Part shown: in pieces, positions 32,900 to 40,586 of the stretch
Layout of the letters: every line of letters starts with the position of its first letter
Numbering within the stretch: the stretch's first letter is position 1
Source of the DNA: Neobacillus driksii
Lineage (GTDB): Bacteria; Bacillota; Bacilli; Bacillales; Cytobacillaceae
Reading direction: 5' to 3'
NCBI RefSeq assembly: GCF_013409995.1
Contig: NZ_JACCBX010000001.1
Span: 1 to 64,000, forward strand
Length of the DNA stretch: 64,000 bases
The notes under the pieces: generated by a model
The model's input: the letters and a program-made list of their open reading frames with translations, nothing else
What the model was told of the DNA's origin: nothing
Databases searched by the model: none
Translations under genes and position numbers: made by a program

Positions 32900-32925
32900 G
32901 GCAATCACATAGCTTAGTGATTGCC
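32900..32925 (-). terminator. Terminator of the zinc-ribbon gene
   Basis: GGCAATCAC pairs with GTGATTGCC over an 8-nt loop. The gene's stop codon lies in the loop. Confidence 0.75.
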
Positions 32926-33111
32926 GTATTTTAATTTACCGGGGTGCAGGATATAAATGGACAGAATTTCACCACACGTTAAACATACAATATAGTTCTC
33001 TACGGTTCCCTTTGTAAAACTTTTTTCTATTGAACGAAAGCATTTGTGGTCACTTGCTTGCGTAAAGGAAGTTCCACCGCATTCTAGACACTTTTTTATT
33101 GTTAGATTCAT
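32914..33111 (-). CDS. Small zinc-ribbon-like protein, 65 aa
   Basis: Two CxxC pairs, CLECGG near the N terminus and CLTCGE near residue 45, would bind one zinc. The middle is basic and the C terminus hydrophobic. Function unknown. I start at MNLTIKK (33111), which has GGAGG ten bases and AGGTG four to five bases before it. The longer in-frame start would put the site inside the gene. Monocistronic. Confidence 0.7.
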   Translation of the reverse strand: MNLTIKKCLECGGTSFTQASDHKCFRSIEKSFTKGTVENYIVCLTCGEILSIYILHPGKLKYGNH

Positions 33112-33141
33112 ATAACACCTGCCTCCATAGTGAATTTTCAC

Positions 33142-33591
33142 ATCAACAAACGGAAAAAGGAATGAAACGTTTCAGCAAAAATAAGTAACATTCCATTCTA
33201 TGCGAGTCAGGTGCAAAATTTTCATAAAAAAGGCTATCTTCCGTATTTGGTTGTTAAAATCCTAAAGCCGATTTTAACGTGGAACAATCTATCTTTATGA
33301 ATAAAGTATGTTTGCTAGCTCTTTTCTTAAATTTGAATCCAGTTTGCAAGAGGTCATAATTCATTCAAGTGCTTTTTAATCTCCAACAGCAGCAAAGTTT
33401 TAGAAAAGAGCTAAAAAAAAGGATCCGGCCGGTTGCCGAATCCAAAAAGAAATCTTATAAAAGGGGGTTTATGAAAGAGAGAGAAAAATGTTTGTCCTCT
33501 TCATGTATTTATCTTACCCCCTAAGTATGAACAAACTATGAACAAAGGTTTAAGGTTCTATTAATTTGAAGGTGACATAGTGGTTTAGCTT
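33142..33591. other. Gene-free stretch before the YvrJ gene
   Basis: About 450 bp with no frame that has a ribosome site. It contains a minus-strand terminator hairpin at 33413. The rest is featureless to me. Confidence 0.5.
33413..33446 (-). terminator. Strong terminator downstream of the YvrJ gene
   Basis: On the minus strand GGATTCGGC-AACCG-GCCGGATCC is followed by eight T. It is the first terminator after yvrJ, about 150 bp past its stop. Confidence 0.88.
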
Positions 33592-33729
33592 CTATGCCTT
33601 CATGCGTTCGGGAAGATTTTGAATCGATTGGACTACCATATCTAGCTTCGATTCAATCCGATATAGCAAATAGAGGGTCACAACGATTGGAAATCCTACC
33701 TCACTGATAAGAGGTATCATTTGCTCCAT
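33592..33729 (-). CDS. YvrJ-family protein, 45 aa
   Basis: MEQMIPLISEVGFPIVVTLY opens the protein, then a basic/acidic helix (YRIESKLDMVVQSIQNLPER). This matches the 45-50-residue YvrJ family, which has one hydrophobic N-terminal segment. AAGGAG lies eight bases before the ATG. In Bacilli it normally accompanies the DUF2922 and DUF1659 genes, as here. Function unknown. Confidence 0.85.
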   Translation of the reverse strand: MEQMIPLISEVGFPIVVTLYLLYRIESKLDMVVQSIQNLPERMKA

Positions 33730-33756
33730 AAGATTTCACTCCTTTCTTCTTAATAA

Positions 33757-33783
33757 AGGCCGGCTTCCCTCGGAACCCGGCCT
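33757..33783 (-). terminator. Hairpin between the DUF2922 gene and yvrJ
   Basis: Minus strand GGCCGGGTTCC-GAGGGAAGCCGGCC with a T-rich tail. It sits 12 bp past the DUF2922 stop and before yvrJ, so it may limit read-through into yvrJ. Confidence 0.75.
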
Positions 33784-33795
33784 CCTTCTACTCTA

Positions 33796-34014
33796 TTAAA
33801 TTATTTCATATTCCGTTACATTGCGGTCAATCATGCGAGCTCCCTTTACAGAAGCAAAATTACCGTTTGTAGAAGTGAAAACTCCTGATGCGATCATTTC
33901 CTCCATCGCTGCCTTCACGACTGATTCCTCAATCGGTTCCTTTGGATTTTCTATTGATAAACGTGCCGATTTACCAAACTCAGTAACAAACTCCAACTCT
34001 AATGTTTTAGCCAT
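33796..34014 (-). CDS. DUF2922 domain protein, 72 aa
   Basis: Small soluble protein starting MAKTLELEFVTEFGKSARLS with an ASGVFTSTNGNF motif, as in DUF2922. I use the ATG at 34014 (AGGAGG eight bases upstream) in place of the overlapping GTG at 34023. Middle gene of a three-gene set with DUF1659 and YvrJ. Role unknown. Confidence 0.85.
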   Translation of the reverse strand: MAKTLELEFVTEFGKSARLSIENPKEPIEESVVKAAMEEMIASGVFTSTNGNFASVKGARMIDRNVTEYEII

Positions 34015-34047
34015 TTCATTCACCTCCTATCGCTATTTATTTTTCCA

Positions 34048-34266
34048 TTAAGCTAGTAAATCTGCATTGTCGACTCTCTCAATATTGCTGAGAGTATCGT
34101 TTGATAAACCGATCAACGCTTGTGCTGCTTGGAAAAGTTGATCAGCTGTAGCGGATTTCTGGATATTACTAAGTGTCTTTGATTTTAAAACGGGTTTCCC
34201 TTCGTCATCCATGCCTACTTGAAACACCAAACGTAACTTAGACGATGTTACAACTGCCTGTGCCAT
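34048..34266 (-). CDS. DUF1659 domain protein, 72 aa
   Basis: Small protein with the DUF1659 pattern: LRLVFQVGMDDEGKPVLKSKT, then a short helical C terminus. GGAGGTGATC lies just before the ATG. First gene of the DUF1659-DUF2922-YvrJ set. The set is conserved in Bacilli. Function unknown. Confidence 0.85.
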   Translation of the reverse strand: MAQAVVTSSKLRLVFQVGMDDEGKPVLKSKTLSNIQKSATADQLFQAAQALIGLSNDTLSNIERVDNADLLA

Positions 34267-34353
34267 TGTCGATCACCTCCTTTCACCCTTTATATATAGA
34301 AAAATAAGCGAAAAGGACATGGTCCGATAAAATAAACATGTTTTGTGCATTCT

Positions 34354-34401
34354 GGAGTAACCGCTATGAAAAGAAATTGGAGTTGGATCTATAGGTGGTC
34401 T
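34354..34401 (+). repeat. Single degenerate copy of the 52-bp repeat
   Basis: GGAGTAACCG, AAAAGAAA, TTGGA, then GGTGGTCT and the start of another unit (GGAGATG) match the arrays at 7430 and 22157 in order, with four bases missing. Same orientation. It too borders a minus-strand terminator (34412). Confidence 0.7.
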
Positions 34402-34411
34402 GGAGATGTAA

Positions 34412-34441
34412 AAGAGACCAGCAAAGTTTTGCTGGTCTCTT
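34412..34441 (-). terminator. Terminator of the Spo0E-like gene
   Basis: AAGAGACCAGCAAA pairs with TTTGCTGGTCTCTT around a 2-nt loop. Confidence 0.93.
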
Positions 34442-34446
34442 ACTTG

Positions 34447-34635
34447 TTAGATTAGTTGTTCTATTTTCTCATTAAAGTATTCATTCATCAGGCAATCAAG
34501 TTTGATTGATAGACTTATATATTCGGAAGTATTTGGGCCAGTTTGGTTAAATAATTCACTTAGTTTTATTTTTAGCCCCACGATGTCCATTAAAAGTTTC
34601 TTGTTTTCGATTTGGGTTAATTTGTTTGTTTTCAT
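34447..34635 (-). CDS. Spo0E-like aspartyl-phosphate phosphatase, 62 aa
   Basis: A small helical-hairpin protein. The family signature (S-Q-E-L-D in Spo0E) appears here as SLSIKLDCLMNEYF near the C terminus, preceded by a GPNTSEY turn. Spo0E-type phosphatases dephosphorylate Spo0A~P and so delay sporulation. The Q of SQELD is I, the E is K, so activity is less certain. Two adjacent ATG codons (34638, 34635) follow GAGGTGT; I take the second for spacing. A longer N-terminal reading has no site. Confidence 0.75.
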   Translation of the reverse strand: MKTNKLTQIENKKLLMDIVGLKIKLSELFNQTGPNTSEYISLSIKLDCLMNEYFNEKIEQLI

Positions 34636-34946
34636 CATACACCTCGTATGTTTATTTGTACTGTGGTTTGGAAGGTGAGATGACTTGATTTCCAAGTTCT
34701 TCAATTTATGATGGATAGCATTTTTCCAAAGCCTTTCCGATAGTAACACAGAACATCTTAGCTGTGAACACTGATTTAAATAGTAGGAAAATTGAGAAAA
34801 GGGTAAATGATACTGATATATCTTGCTGCTGAAAACAGCCTTTAATTAGACATGATTTCGACCATAATAAGTTATTTTGTAATAACGTCTAAATTGCAAC
34901 AATTTTTGTATGAGATATTAGCTAGTTTTCTCAGTCTTCAGCTAAT

Positions 34947-34971
34947 AGGGCTGTTCTAGCCAGCCCTTTTT
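34947..34971 (+). terminator. Orphan plus-strand terminator
   Basis: AGGGCTG-TTCTAGC-CAGCCCT then TTTT. The nearest plus-strand gene upstream is the LOG gene, 8.4 kb away. Confidence 0.75.
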
Positions 34972-35100
34972 CTTAGGCTTAACCATCTTAGCAGCAGGAT
35001 CAACGCTGGAAAATATGGTTTAAACTACTGGGTAGTACCATTCATCAACAAAACAGTTAGAAAAAACAAAGCAAAAGTAACAGCCTAAATAGGTAAAGCA

Positions 35101-35138
35101 AAAAGACGATTCGCTCCCTCTCGAATCGTCTTTTTTTG
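35101..35138. terminator. Orphan bidirectional terminator
   Basis: AAAAAGACGATTCG-CTCCCTCT-CGAATCGTCTTTTTTT, a 14-bp stem with T-run and A-run. No gene ends at it on either side. Confidence 0.85.
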
Positions 35139-35224
35139 TACTTTTTTTTAGGGATAAAACGATCATATGAAAAAAAAGAGGGTAACAACGTCCGGTTTTT
35201 TAATCGCGGCATAGGCAACGGCGA

Positions 35225-35430
35225 AATATCAAATTGCCTCTCAATTTTTTCCGTCCTTTTGACCAGGATTAGCATAGAGAAAAGTAAGGAAGAAGCATTG
35301 ATTGCTTCAGTATTTTGAATTATATTCACCATAACTATGAAAAGGATATTTCACTGAATGATTTGGCCGATAAATTTGCATCCGCACTATGTGGGACTGC
35401 CGCCGTGCAATATGATAAAAGTTTTTAATC
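35225..35430 (+). pseudogene. Decayed 3' fragment of an AraC/YesN-type regulator
   Basis: Base-by-base similarity to the 3' part of the intact regulator at 47317-49587. Shared runs are AAAGTAAGGAAGAA-like, CTATGAAAAGGATATTTC (identical) and GGGACTGCCGCCG near the C terminus. One frame still reads NYEKDISLNDLADKF, close to NYEKDISLHDLADEF of the intact gene. About 150 bp of the helix-turn-helix region is deleted, and the downstream segment is out of frame. There are stops upstream. The terminator after it (35435) is also the counterpart of the one at 49595. Confidence 0.88.
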
Positions 35431-35434
35431 TTTT

Positions 35435-35472
35435 GGCATGAAGCTGTCTTAATAGCTGGTTCATGTCTTTTT
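35435..35472 (+). terminator. Terminator left from the decayed regulator
   Basis: GGCATGAA-GCT ... AGC-TGGTTCATGTC, then a T-run. It matches the position of the terminator at 49595 after the intact regulator. Confidence 0.8.
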
Positions 35473-35480
35473 ATATATAT

Positions 35481-35515
35481 TCATTTTTTTAAAACATCTA
35501 CAAAACTTTAAAAAA
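35481..35515 (+). promoter_or_regulatory. Conserved upstream activating block of the fucose operon
   Basis: A TTTTTTTAAAA run followed by ATCTACAAAACTTT is almost identical to 49672-49706 before the importer operon. In both cases it starts 136-137 bp before the -10. It is a likely binding site for the AraC/YesN-type regulator. Confidence 0.7.
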
Positions 35516-35571
35516 CATAGAAATTAAGGTGAATAAAATTCAGATAATTCCTAATAAGACGAAAATTTGAG

Positions 35572-35579
35572 TGTATACA
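35572..35579. promoter_or_regulatory. Possible GntR/HutC operator
   Basis: TGTATACA, a perfect 8-bp palindrome 14 bp upstream of the -35. The aligned place in the sister promoter reads TGTATCTT, so the palindrome is specific to the fucose operon, whose distal end carries a GntR gene. Confidence 0.4.
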
Positions 35580-35593
35580 ACAAAAAATGAAGA

Positions 35594-35622
35594 TAGAAAC
35601 TAATCGCAGAATTTTTTATGAT
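35594..35622 (+). promoter_or_regulatory. Promoter of the fucose operon
   Basis: TAGAAA (35594-35599), 17 bp, TATGAT (35617-35622). The poor -35 suggests activator dependence. The same elements and spacing recur at 49786-49814. Confidence 0.7.
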
Positions 35623-35657
35623 GAGTACTAACAGAGAAACGGGGAGGAGATATACCA

Positions 35658-36527
35658 ATGCATACAAGTGAGCGTTGTCTTTGGAAGTGTCACATGAAAA
35701 TTGATGCTCATCAGCACTTTTGGAAATTAGATACAAAGCTGTATGACTGGCCTACTCCTGGTTTAAAACCAATTTATAGGGATTTTCTCCCTGGAGATTT
35801 GGATATGCATTTAAAACGGCACAATATCAAGCAAACGATTGTAGTACAAGCTGCTGAATCTATTGAAGAAACCGAATTTTTACTGGATTTAGCCGATCAG
35901 TATGAATTTATGGGCGGAGTTGTTGGATGGATTGATTTGTCCTCCGCGGAATTTCCTAATCATTTTAAACGGTTGTTGAAGTGGCCGAAATTTGTTGGAA
36001 TAAGACCGATGCTACAAAGTATGGCAAACGATCATTGGATATTAAAACCTGAAGTGAAGCGCAATATTCGGCTTTTGGTAGAAAACGACTTTCCCCTGGA
36101 TCTATTAATCTATCCCAAACATTTACGGCATATCGTAGAGTTGTTAAAGGAGTTTCCTAGCTTACGAGCTGTTATTGATCATTGTGCAAAGCCTAATATT
36201 AAGGAACAGCAATGGGAATCGTGGGCAGATTGGATAGAAGAAGTTTCAAAGTATGAAACACTAATGTGCAAATTGTCTGGACTAGTGACGGAAGCAGACC
36301 ATCAATCATGGGAGATTCATGAGTTTAAGCCATATATTCATCATATTATTCAGTGTTTTGGTCATGAACGGATTATGTTTGGCAGTGACTGGCCGGTCTG
36401 CCTCCTTGCAGCAGATTATGATGATATTGTCCAGATTTTACATGAAAACTTGCCTAAAGAATTGACGGTGGAAGAAATAGAATTGTTATATGGAGGAAAT
36501 GCGAAACGATTTTATCGATTGCCGTAA
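35658..36527 (+). CDS. L-fuconolactone/sugar-lactone hydrolase (amidohydrolase family)
   Basis: 289 residues, an amidohydrolase_2 TIM barrel. Seen: DAHQHFW near residue 16 (metal or binding histidines), LLIYPKHLRHIV near 155, AVIDHCAKP near 175, and MFGSDWPVCLL near 245 with the catalytic aspartate. This pattern is that of L-fucono-1,5-lactonase and L-rhamnono-lactonase. The ATG at 35658 has GGAGGAG eight bases upstream, so I keep the 12-residue N-terminal extension before MKIDAHQHF. First gene of an operon whose last gene is fucose mutarotase, which settles L-fucose as the likely sugar. Product: L-fuconate. Confidence 0.9.
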   Translation: MHTSERCLWKCHMKIDAHQHFWKLDTKLYDWPTPGLKPIYRDFLPGDLDMHLKRHNIKQTIVVQAAESIEETEFLLDLADQYEFMGGVVGWIDLSSAEFPNHFKRLLKWPKFVGIRPMLQSMANDHWILKPEVKRNIRLLVENDFPLDLLIYPKHLRHIVELLKEFPSLRAVIDHCAKPNIKEQQWESWADWIEEVSKYETLMCKLSGLVTEADHQSWEIHEFKPYIHHIIQCFGHERIMFGSDWPVCLLAADYDDIVQILHENLPKELTVEEIELLYGGNAKRFYRLP

Positions 36528-36552
36528 AAAGATTCGAAGGAGGGAATATTCT

Positions 36553-36894
36553 ATGGCTGAACAAGCCTTTCAAAAAGGACTTTCATGCATAGTGATGCAC
36601 GATCAGGATAATGTTGCAACGCTTCTGAAGGATTGTAAAAAGGATGAGGTTATAACGTACATAAGGGATGGAAAAGCTTTTCAGTTAACATTAATTCAAG
36701 ACATTCCTTTTGGACATAAAGTATCGATTACTGTCATTCGTCAAAACGAAGAAGTGATTAAATACGGTGAAGTTATTGGTGCTGCTACTATAGAAATTCC
36801 TGCTGGGACCCATGTCCATGTTCATAATATCGAAGGCATAAGGGGAAGAGGAGATATAGGCCGCGGAGGAGGTAAAGAATTTGCAAACCATTAG
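36553..36894 (+). CDS. UxaA-family dehydratase, small (SAF) subunit
   Basis: 113 residues, matching the N-terminal SAF domain of altronate/galactarate dehydratases (HKVSITVI near 60, GAATIEIPAGTHVHVHNIEG near 85). Altronate dehydratase is often split into small and large subunits. In Campylobacter the split UxaA genes sit in the fucose locus, and here they would be the L-fuconate dehydratase. AAGGAGG precedes this ATG; I reject the longer in-frame start at 36490, which lies inside the lactonase gene. It overlaps the large subunit gene by 14 bases. Confidence 0.88.
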   Translation: MAEQAFQKGLSCIVMHDQDNVATLLKDCKKDEVITYIRDGKAFQLTLIQDIPFGHKVSITVIRQNEEVIKYGEVIGAATIEIPAGTHVHVHNIEGIRGRGDIGRGGGKEFANH

Positions 36895-38040
36895 AGGATA
36901 TCGCCGTGAAAATGGAAAAATTGGCATTAGAAATCATCTATTAATCTTGCCTACTGTCATATGTGCCAATCAAGTCTGTTCAAGAGTTCAACAGCAAGTG
37001 CCCGGTTCGGTTGCAATTCCTCATCAACATGGATGTAGCCAGGTTGGTGCGGATAAAGAACGAACACATAAAGTGTTAGTCGGTATGGGAAAAAACCCTA
37101 ATGTAGGAGCTGTTTTAATCGTTAGTCTCGGATGCGAGGTAATTAATGCGGCTAAAGTAAAAGAAGAAATTGAGTCAACGGGTAAACCTGTTATTTGGAT
37201 TGATATTCAAAATGAAGCGGTTCCATTAAAACGATCCAAAGAGGGGTTGAAGAAGCAAAGAAACTCATGAAGGAAATTGAAAAAACGCCAATGGACGATG
37301 TTTCTGTTTCGGAGCTGATCGTTGGGGTGAAATGCGGAGGTTCTGACTTTACTTCTGGCTTGTGCAGCAATCCAGCACTTGGGAAGGCTGCAGACATGCT
37401 TCTCAACGAGGGTGGAACCATTGTCAGGGGCGAGACGACAGAAATTATTGGAGCAGAGCACCTTGTCACGGCAAAGGCTGTTAACTCGAAAGTAAGGGAA
37501 AAACTATACCTATGCGTCCAGCAATTTGAAAATGAGGTTGAACGAATGGGTGTAGATATGCGAGGGGGGAATCCGAGTCCTGGAAATATTGATGGAGGTT
37601 TATCTTCCATAGAAGAAAAATCACTTGGATGTATTAGTAAAGCTGGCTCAGCTCCATTACAGGACATCGTTGACTTTGCGGAAGAAATTCCGGGAAAGGG
37701 CTATTATTTTATGGATTCACCTGGAAACGATATCGAATGTGTTTCCGGTATGGCAGCAGCAGGCGTTCATTTAGTGTGTTTTACCACCGGCAGGGGGACG
37801 CCAACGGGCAATCCTATTATCCCGGTAATCAAAATAACAGGGAACGAATTAACGGCCAAACGTATGGCTGACAATATGGATGTCGATACGAGTCCTGTTT
37901 TACATGGAATCCAAACGCTAGATGAATCCGGGCAGAATATCTATGAAATGATTTTAAACGTAGCGAACGGTCAAGAAACAAAGTCTGAGATTTTAGGTCA
38001 TCAGGAATTTAGTATTAGTAGAATAGGGATCAGTTTGTAA
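36881..38040 (+). pseudogene. UxaA-family dehydratase, large subunit, with an apparent frameshift
   Basis: The N-terminal 120 residues (RGYRRENGKIGIRNHLLILP) and the 257-residue remainder (VSELIVGVKCGGSDFTSGLCSNPALG, then DSPGNDIECVSGMAAAGVHLVCFTTGRGTPTGNP) belong to one UxaA large subunit of about 385 residues. They are in different frames. The change falls at the four-G run 37243-37246: five G would restore KEG-VEEAKKLMKEIEKTP. The predicted activity, with the small subunit, is dehydration of L-fuconate to 2-keto-3-deoxy-L-fuconate. The TTG start has GGAGGAGG eight bases upstream. A true mutation, a sequencing slip or programmed slippage are all possible. Confidence 0.85.
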
Positions 38041-38071
38041 GTTTAATAGAATTTTAGGAGGATGGGATTGG

Positions 38072-38884
38072 ATGATACTAAGAAATCGCGTTGCCCTAGT
38101 AACAGGAGGAAGCAGAGGTATTGGAGCGGCCATCGTAGAGCGGTTAGCTGAAGAAGGTGCACATGTGGCCATCAATTACACCTCACCGAGTTCCTATGAG
38201 AAAGCAGAAAAATTAAAGCAGGAAATAATAGAAAATTATCATGTCCGCGCCATGGTTGTGAAAGCGAATGTTGGCATCAAGCAAGAGATAGATCAAATGA
38301 TTGACGAGGTTGAAAAAACTCTTGGATCGATCGATATCCTTGTCAATAATGCTGGCATTGCCCCATTTGAGCCATTTATGAAAGTAACCGAGGAAATTTG
38401 GGATCGTACCTATCAAACAAATGTAAAATCTATTTTTCTTACTACGCAGCGAGTGGCAAAAAAAATGATTGAAAAAAGATACGGAAAAATCATTAACATC
38501 ACCTCAACGGCAAGCTTACTCGTTACAAGCCCAGTCATTCCGCACTATATTTCATCGAAAGCGGCCGCAAGCCATTTAACAAAGGCACTGGCGATTGAAT
38601 TAGGAAAATACAATATTAATGTAAATGCTGTCGGTCCCAGTACGGTTGCAACGGATATGTGTCATGATTATTTAAAAGATGAAGAAATTTTAGCCAAAGA
38701 AATTCAAGCCAATCCGATGAGGAGGCTTGGAACGGAAAAACAAATCGGTGATGCGGTTGTGTTTTTAGCCTCAGAATATGCCATGCAGGTAAATGGACAT
38801 CTGTTAATGGTAGATGGAGGACTCACAGTAAAGGCTGCACAACCAGAAGATCATTTGGAGCAAGAAAGGAACTTAATCATATGA
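38072..38884 (+). CDS. Short-chain dehydrogenase/reductase (likely L-fucose or keto-deoxyfuconate dehydrogenase)
   Basis: 270 residues. Classical SDR features: TGGSRGIGAA near residue 11, NNAGIAPFEP near 90, catalytic Ser region NITSTAS and YISSK near 160. It catalyses an NAD(P)-dependent alcohol oxidation. In a non-phosphorylating fucose route two dehydrogenases are needed, one for L-fucose and one for 2-keto-3-deoxy-L-fuconate. I cannot assign which is which. It overlaps the next SDR by four bases. Confidence 0.9.
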   Translation: MILRNRVALVTGGSRGIGAAIVERLAEEGAHVAINYTSPSSYEKAEKLKQEIIENYHVRAMVVKANVGIKQEIDQMIDEVEKTLGSIDILVNNAGIAPFEPFMKVTEEIWDRTYQTNVKSIFLTTQRVAKKMIEKRYGKIINITSTASLLVTSPVIPHYISSKAAASHLTKALAIELGKYNINVNAVGPSTVATDMCHDYLKDEEILAKEIQANPMRRLGTEKQIGDAVVFLASEYAMQVNGHLLMVDGGLTVKAAQPEDHLEQERNLII

Positions 38885-39654
38885 GATTAGATGGGAAGGT
38901 AGCGTTAATTACCGGAGCTGGAAGCGGAATTGGCAGAGCTACTGCCCTCCTTTTCGCTAAGGAAGGTGCACACGTTATTGTCAATGATGTCAACGAGGAA
39001 AATGGTGAAAATACGGCGAAAGAAATATACCAAAAAGGAGGAAGTGCGACATTTTATTATGAAGATGTGACAATCCCTGAATCGGTAAGAGCAATGACAG
39101 AATCAATCGTTCAAGAACATACGAAAATTGATATTTTATTTAATAATGTAGGAATCAGTAATGTTGGACGAGTGGATGAAGTAGAGCCTGAAGAGTGGGA
39201 TAAGGTAATGTGTGTGAATGTGAAGGGTGTGTATTTGCCGAGCAAATATATTGTTCCGTATATGATGGAACAGAAGAATGGCTGTATCATTAATATGTCC
39301 TCATGTGCCGCAGAAATGGGGCTGATGAAACGAGCGCTGTATTCGGCCACGAAAGGAGCGATATTATCGCTTACAAAGGCGATGCAGGTGGACTATGCAC
39401 CTTATAATATTCGAGTTAATGCCTTATTGCCTGGAACGATTTTTACACCATTTGTTGAAAATTATTTAAGAACCTCTTATAGCGATCCAGTAGAGGCCAT
39501 CGATAAAATAAAAACTAGGCAATTAAGCGGCGAGTTAGGAAGACCTGAAGATGTTGCAAGCGCTGCCTTATTTTTAGCGTCGGATGAGGCAAAATTTATG
39601 ATGGGATCTCCCCTCTATATAGATGGCGGGGTTGTGTTTGGCAAGAATGCTTAA
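38881..39654 (+). CDS. Short-chain dehydrogenase/reductase, second of the fucose operon
   Basis: 257 residues. TGAGSGIGRA near residue 11, NNVGISNVG near 89, NMSSCAAEMG and YSATK near 153. The LPGTIFTPF segment resembles 2-keto-3-deoxy-L-fuconate dehydrogenases from memory, which would make this the later dehydrogenase and the preceding SDR the fucose dehydrogenase (inference). Starts ATGA, overlapping the stop before it. Confidence 0.9.
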   Translation: MRLDGKVALITGAGSGIGRATALLFAKEGAHVIVNDVNEENGENTAKEIYQKGGSATFYYEDVTIPESVRAMTESIVQEHTKIDILFNNVGISNVGRVDEVEPEEWDKVMCVNVKGVYLPSKYIVPYMMEQKNGCIINMSSCAAEMGLMKRALYSATKGAILSLTKAMQVDYAPYNIRVNALLPGTIFTPFVENYLRTSYSDPVEAIDKIKTRQLSGELGRPEDVASAALFLASDEAKFMMGSPLYIDGGVVFGKNA

Positions 39655-39672
39655 AAGAAGAGGATGGAGACC

Positions 39673-40566
39673 ATGAAACTAGTAACGATTGAAGAGCAAG
39701 GAAGACAAAAATTAGGTGTTCAAACAGAGCAAGGCATCATTGATATTGCTGCTACTGCAGAGAAGAATGCAAAATGCAACATCCAGACAGATGTAATGTC
39801 TGTCATTTCTAGTAATAAAGAAGAACTATCTAATCTTCAGGATTTTATCTCCAGTGTCCAAGCGGAAGAAAAAGCGGTGTTTGTTGCTCCTGATAAAATG
39901 ACTTGGGGACCGTGTGTAACAAAGCCTCATAAAATTATTTGTGTTGGGTTAAATTATCGAAGACATGCGGATGAAACAAATGCCCACTATCCGGAAGTAC
40001 CAATTTTGTTTAATAAATTTGATAACGCGTTAACCGGGCATAAAAGTGAAATACCTGTTCCAAAAGTGACAGATATGCTAGATTATGAGGTTGAATTAGG
40101 CATTGTAATTGGGGAAAAGGCGAAAAATGTAAAAGAAGAGGAAGCGCTTGATTATGTTTTTGGCTACTGTGCTGTAAATGATCTTTCAGCACGTGATTTA
40201 CAAATGAGAACGCATCAATGGCTGCTTGGGAAATCCTGTGATAAATTCAGTCCTATCGGTCCATACTTAGTTACTTCAGATGAAGTAGGTAATCCTAATG
40301 ATCTTGCATTAAAAACATATGTAAATGGTGAACTAAGACAAGATTCTCATACATCAGATATGATTTTTTCCTGTGCGGAAATTGTAAGTTATATTTCTCG
40401 TCATATGACATTGGAGCCTGGAGATATTATATTAACAGGTACACCAGAAGGAGTCGTTTTAGGGTACCCAGAAGAGAAGCAAGTGTATATTAAACCAGGG
40501 GACGAGGTTACGGTAGAAATAGAAAAATTAGGATCGCTGACTAACTATTTTGTAGATGAAAAGTAA
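39673..40566 (+). CDS. Fumarylacetoacetate hydrolase family protein (2,4-diketo-3-deoxy-L-fuconate hydrolase)
   Basis: About 297 residues, FAH-fold. Seen: GLNYRRHADETN near residue 100, YEVELGIVIGEKAKNV with metal-binding glutamates near 140, and NGELRQDSHTSDMIFSCAEIVSYIS, TLEPGDIILTGTPEGV near the end. In the fucose pathway of this type FAH enzymes hydrolyse 2,4-diketo-3-deoxy-L-fuconate to pyruvate and L-lactate, the last step. I take the ATG at 39673, nine bases after AAGAGG. The ATG at 39664 abuts that site. Confidence 0.88.
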   Translation: MKLVTIEEQGRQKLGVQTEQGIIDIAATAEKNAKCNIQTDVMSVISSNKEELSNLQDFISSVQAEEKAVFVAPDKMTWGPCVTKPHKIICVGLNYRRHADETNAHYPEVPILFNKFDNALTGHKSEIPVPKVTDMLDYEVELGIVIGEKAKNVKEEEALDYVFGYCAVNDLSARDLQMRTHQWLLGKSCDKFSPIGPYLVTSDEVGNPNDLALKTYVNGELRQDSHTSDMIFSCAEIVSYISRHMTLEPGDIILTGTPEGVVLGYPEEKQVYIKPGDEVTVEIEKLGSLTNYFVDEK

Positions 40567-40586
40567 AGAAGCGAGTGTGATACAGG

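Larger units (their letters stand above)
34636..35224. other. Gene-poor stretch with two orphan terminators
   Basis: About 590 bp without a convincing gene. It holds two plus-strand-capable terminators, at 34947 and 35101, with no gene before them. This is a likely scar of lost genes or a place for small RNAs. Confidence 0.5.

Noticed and set aside
35057..35332. 91-codon minus-strand frame, very basic and leucine-rich
   Set aside because: It overlaps the terminator at 35101 and the decayed regulator remnant, has no ribosome site, and reads antisense to the remnant.
36881..37270. Two separate genes for the UxaA large subunit
   Set aside because: Neither half is a complete domain; the parts join into one family-length protein with a single-base change, and the second half has no ribosome site of its own.
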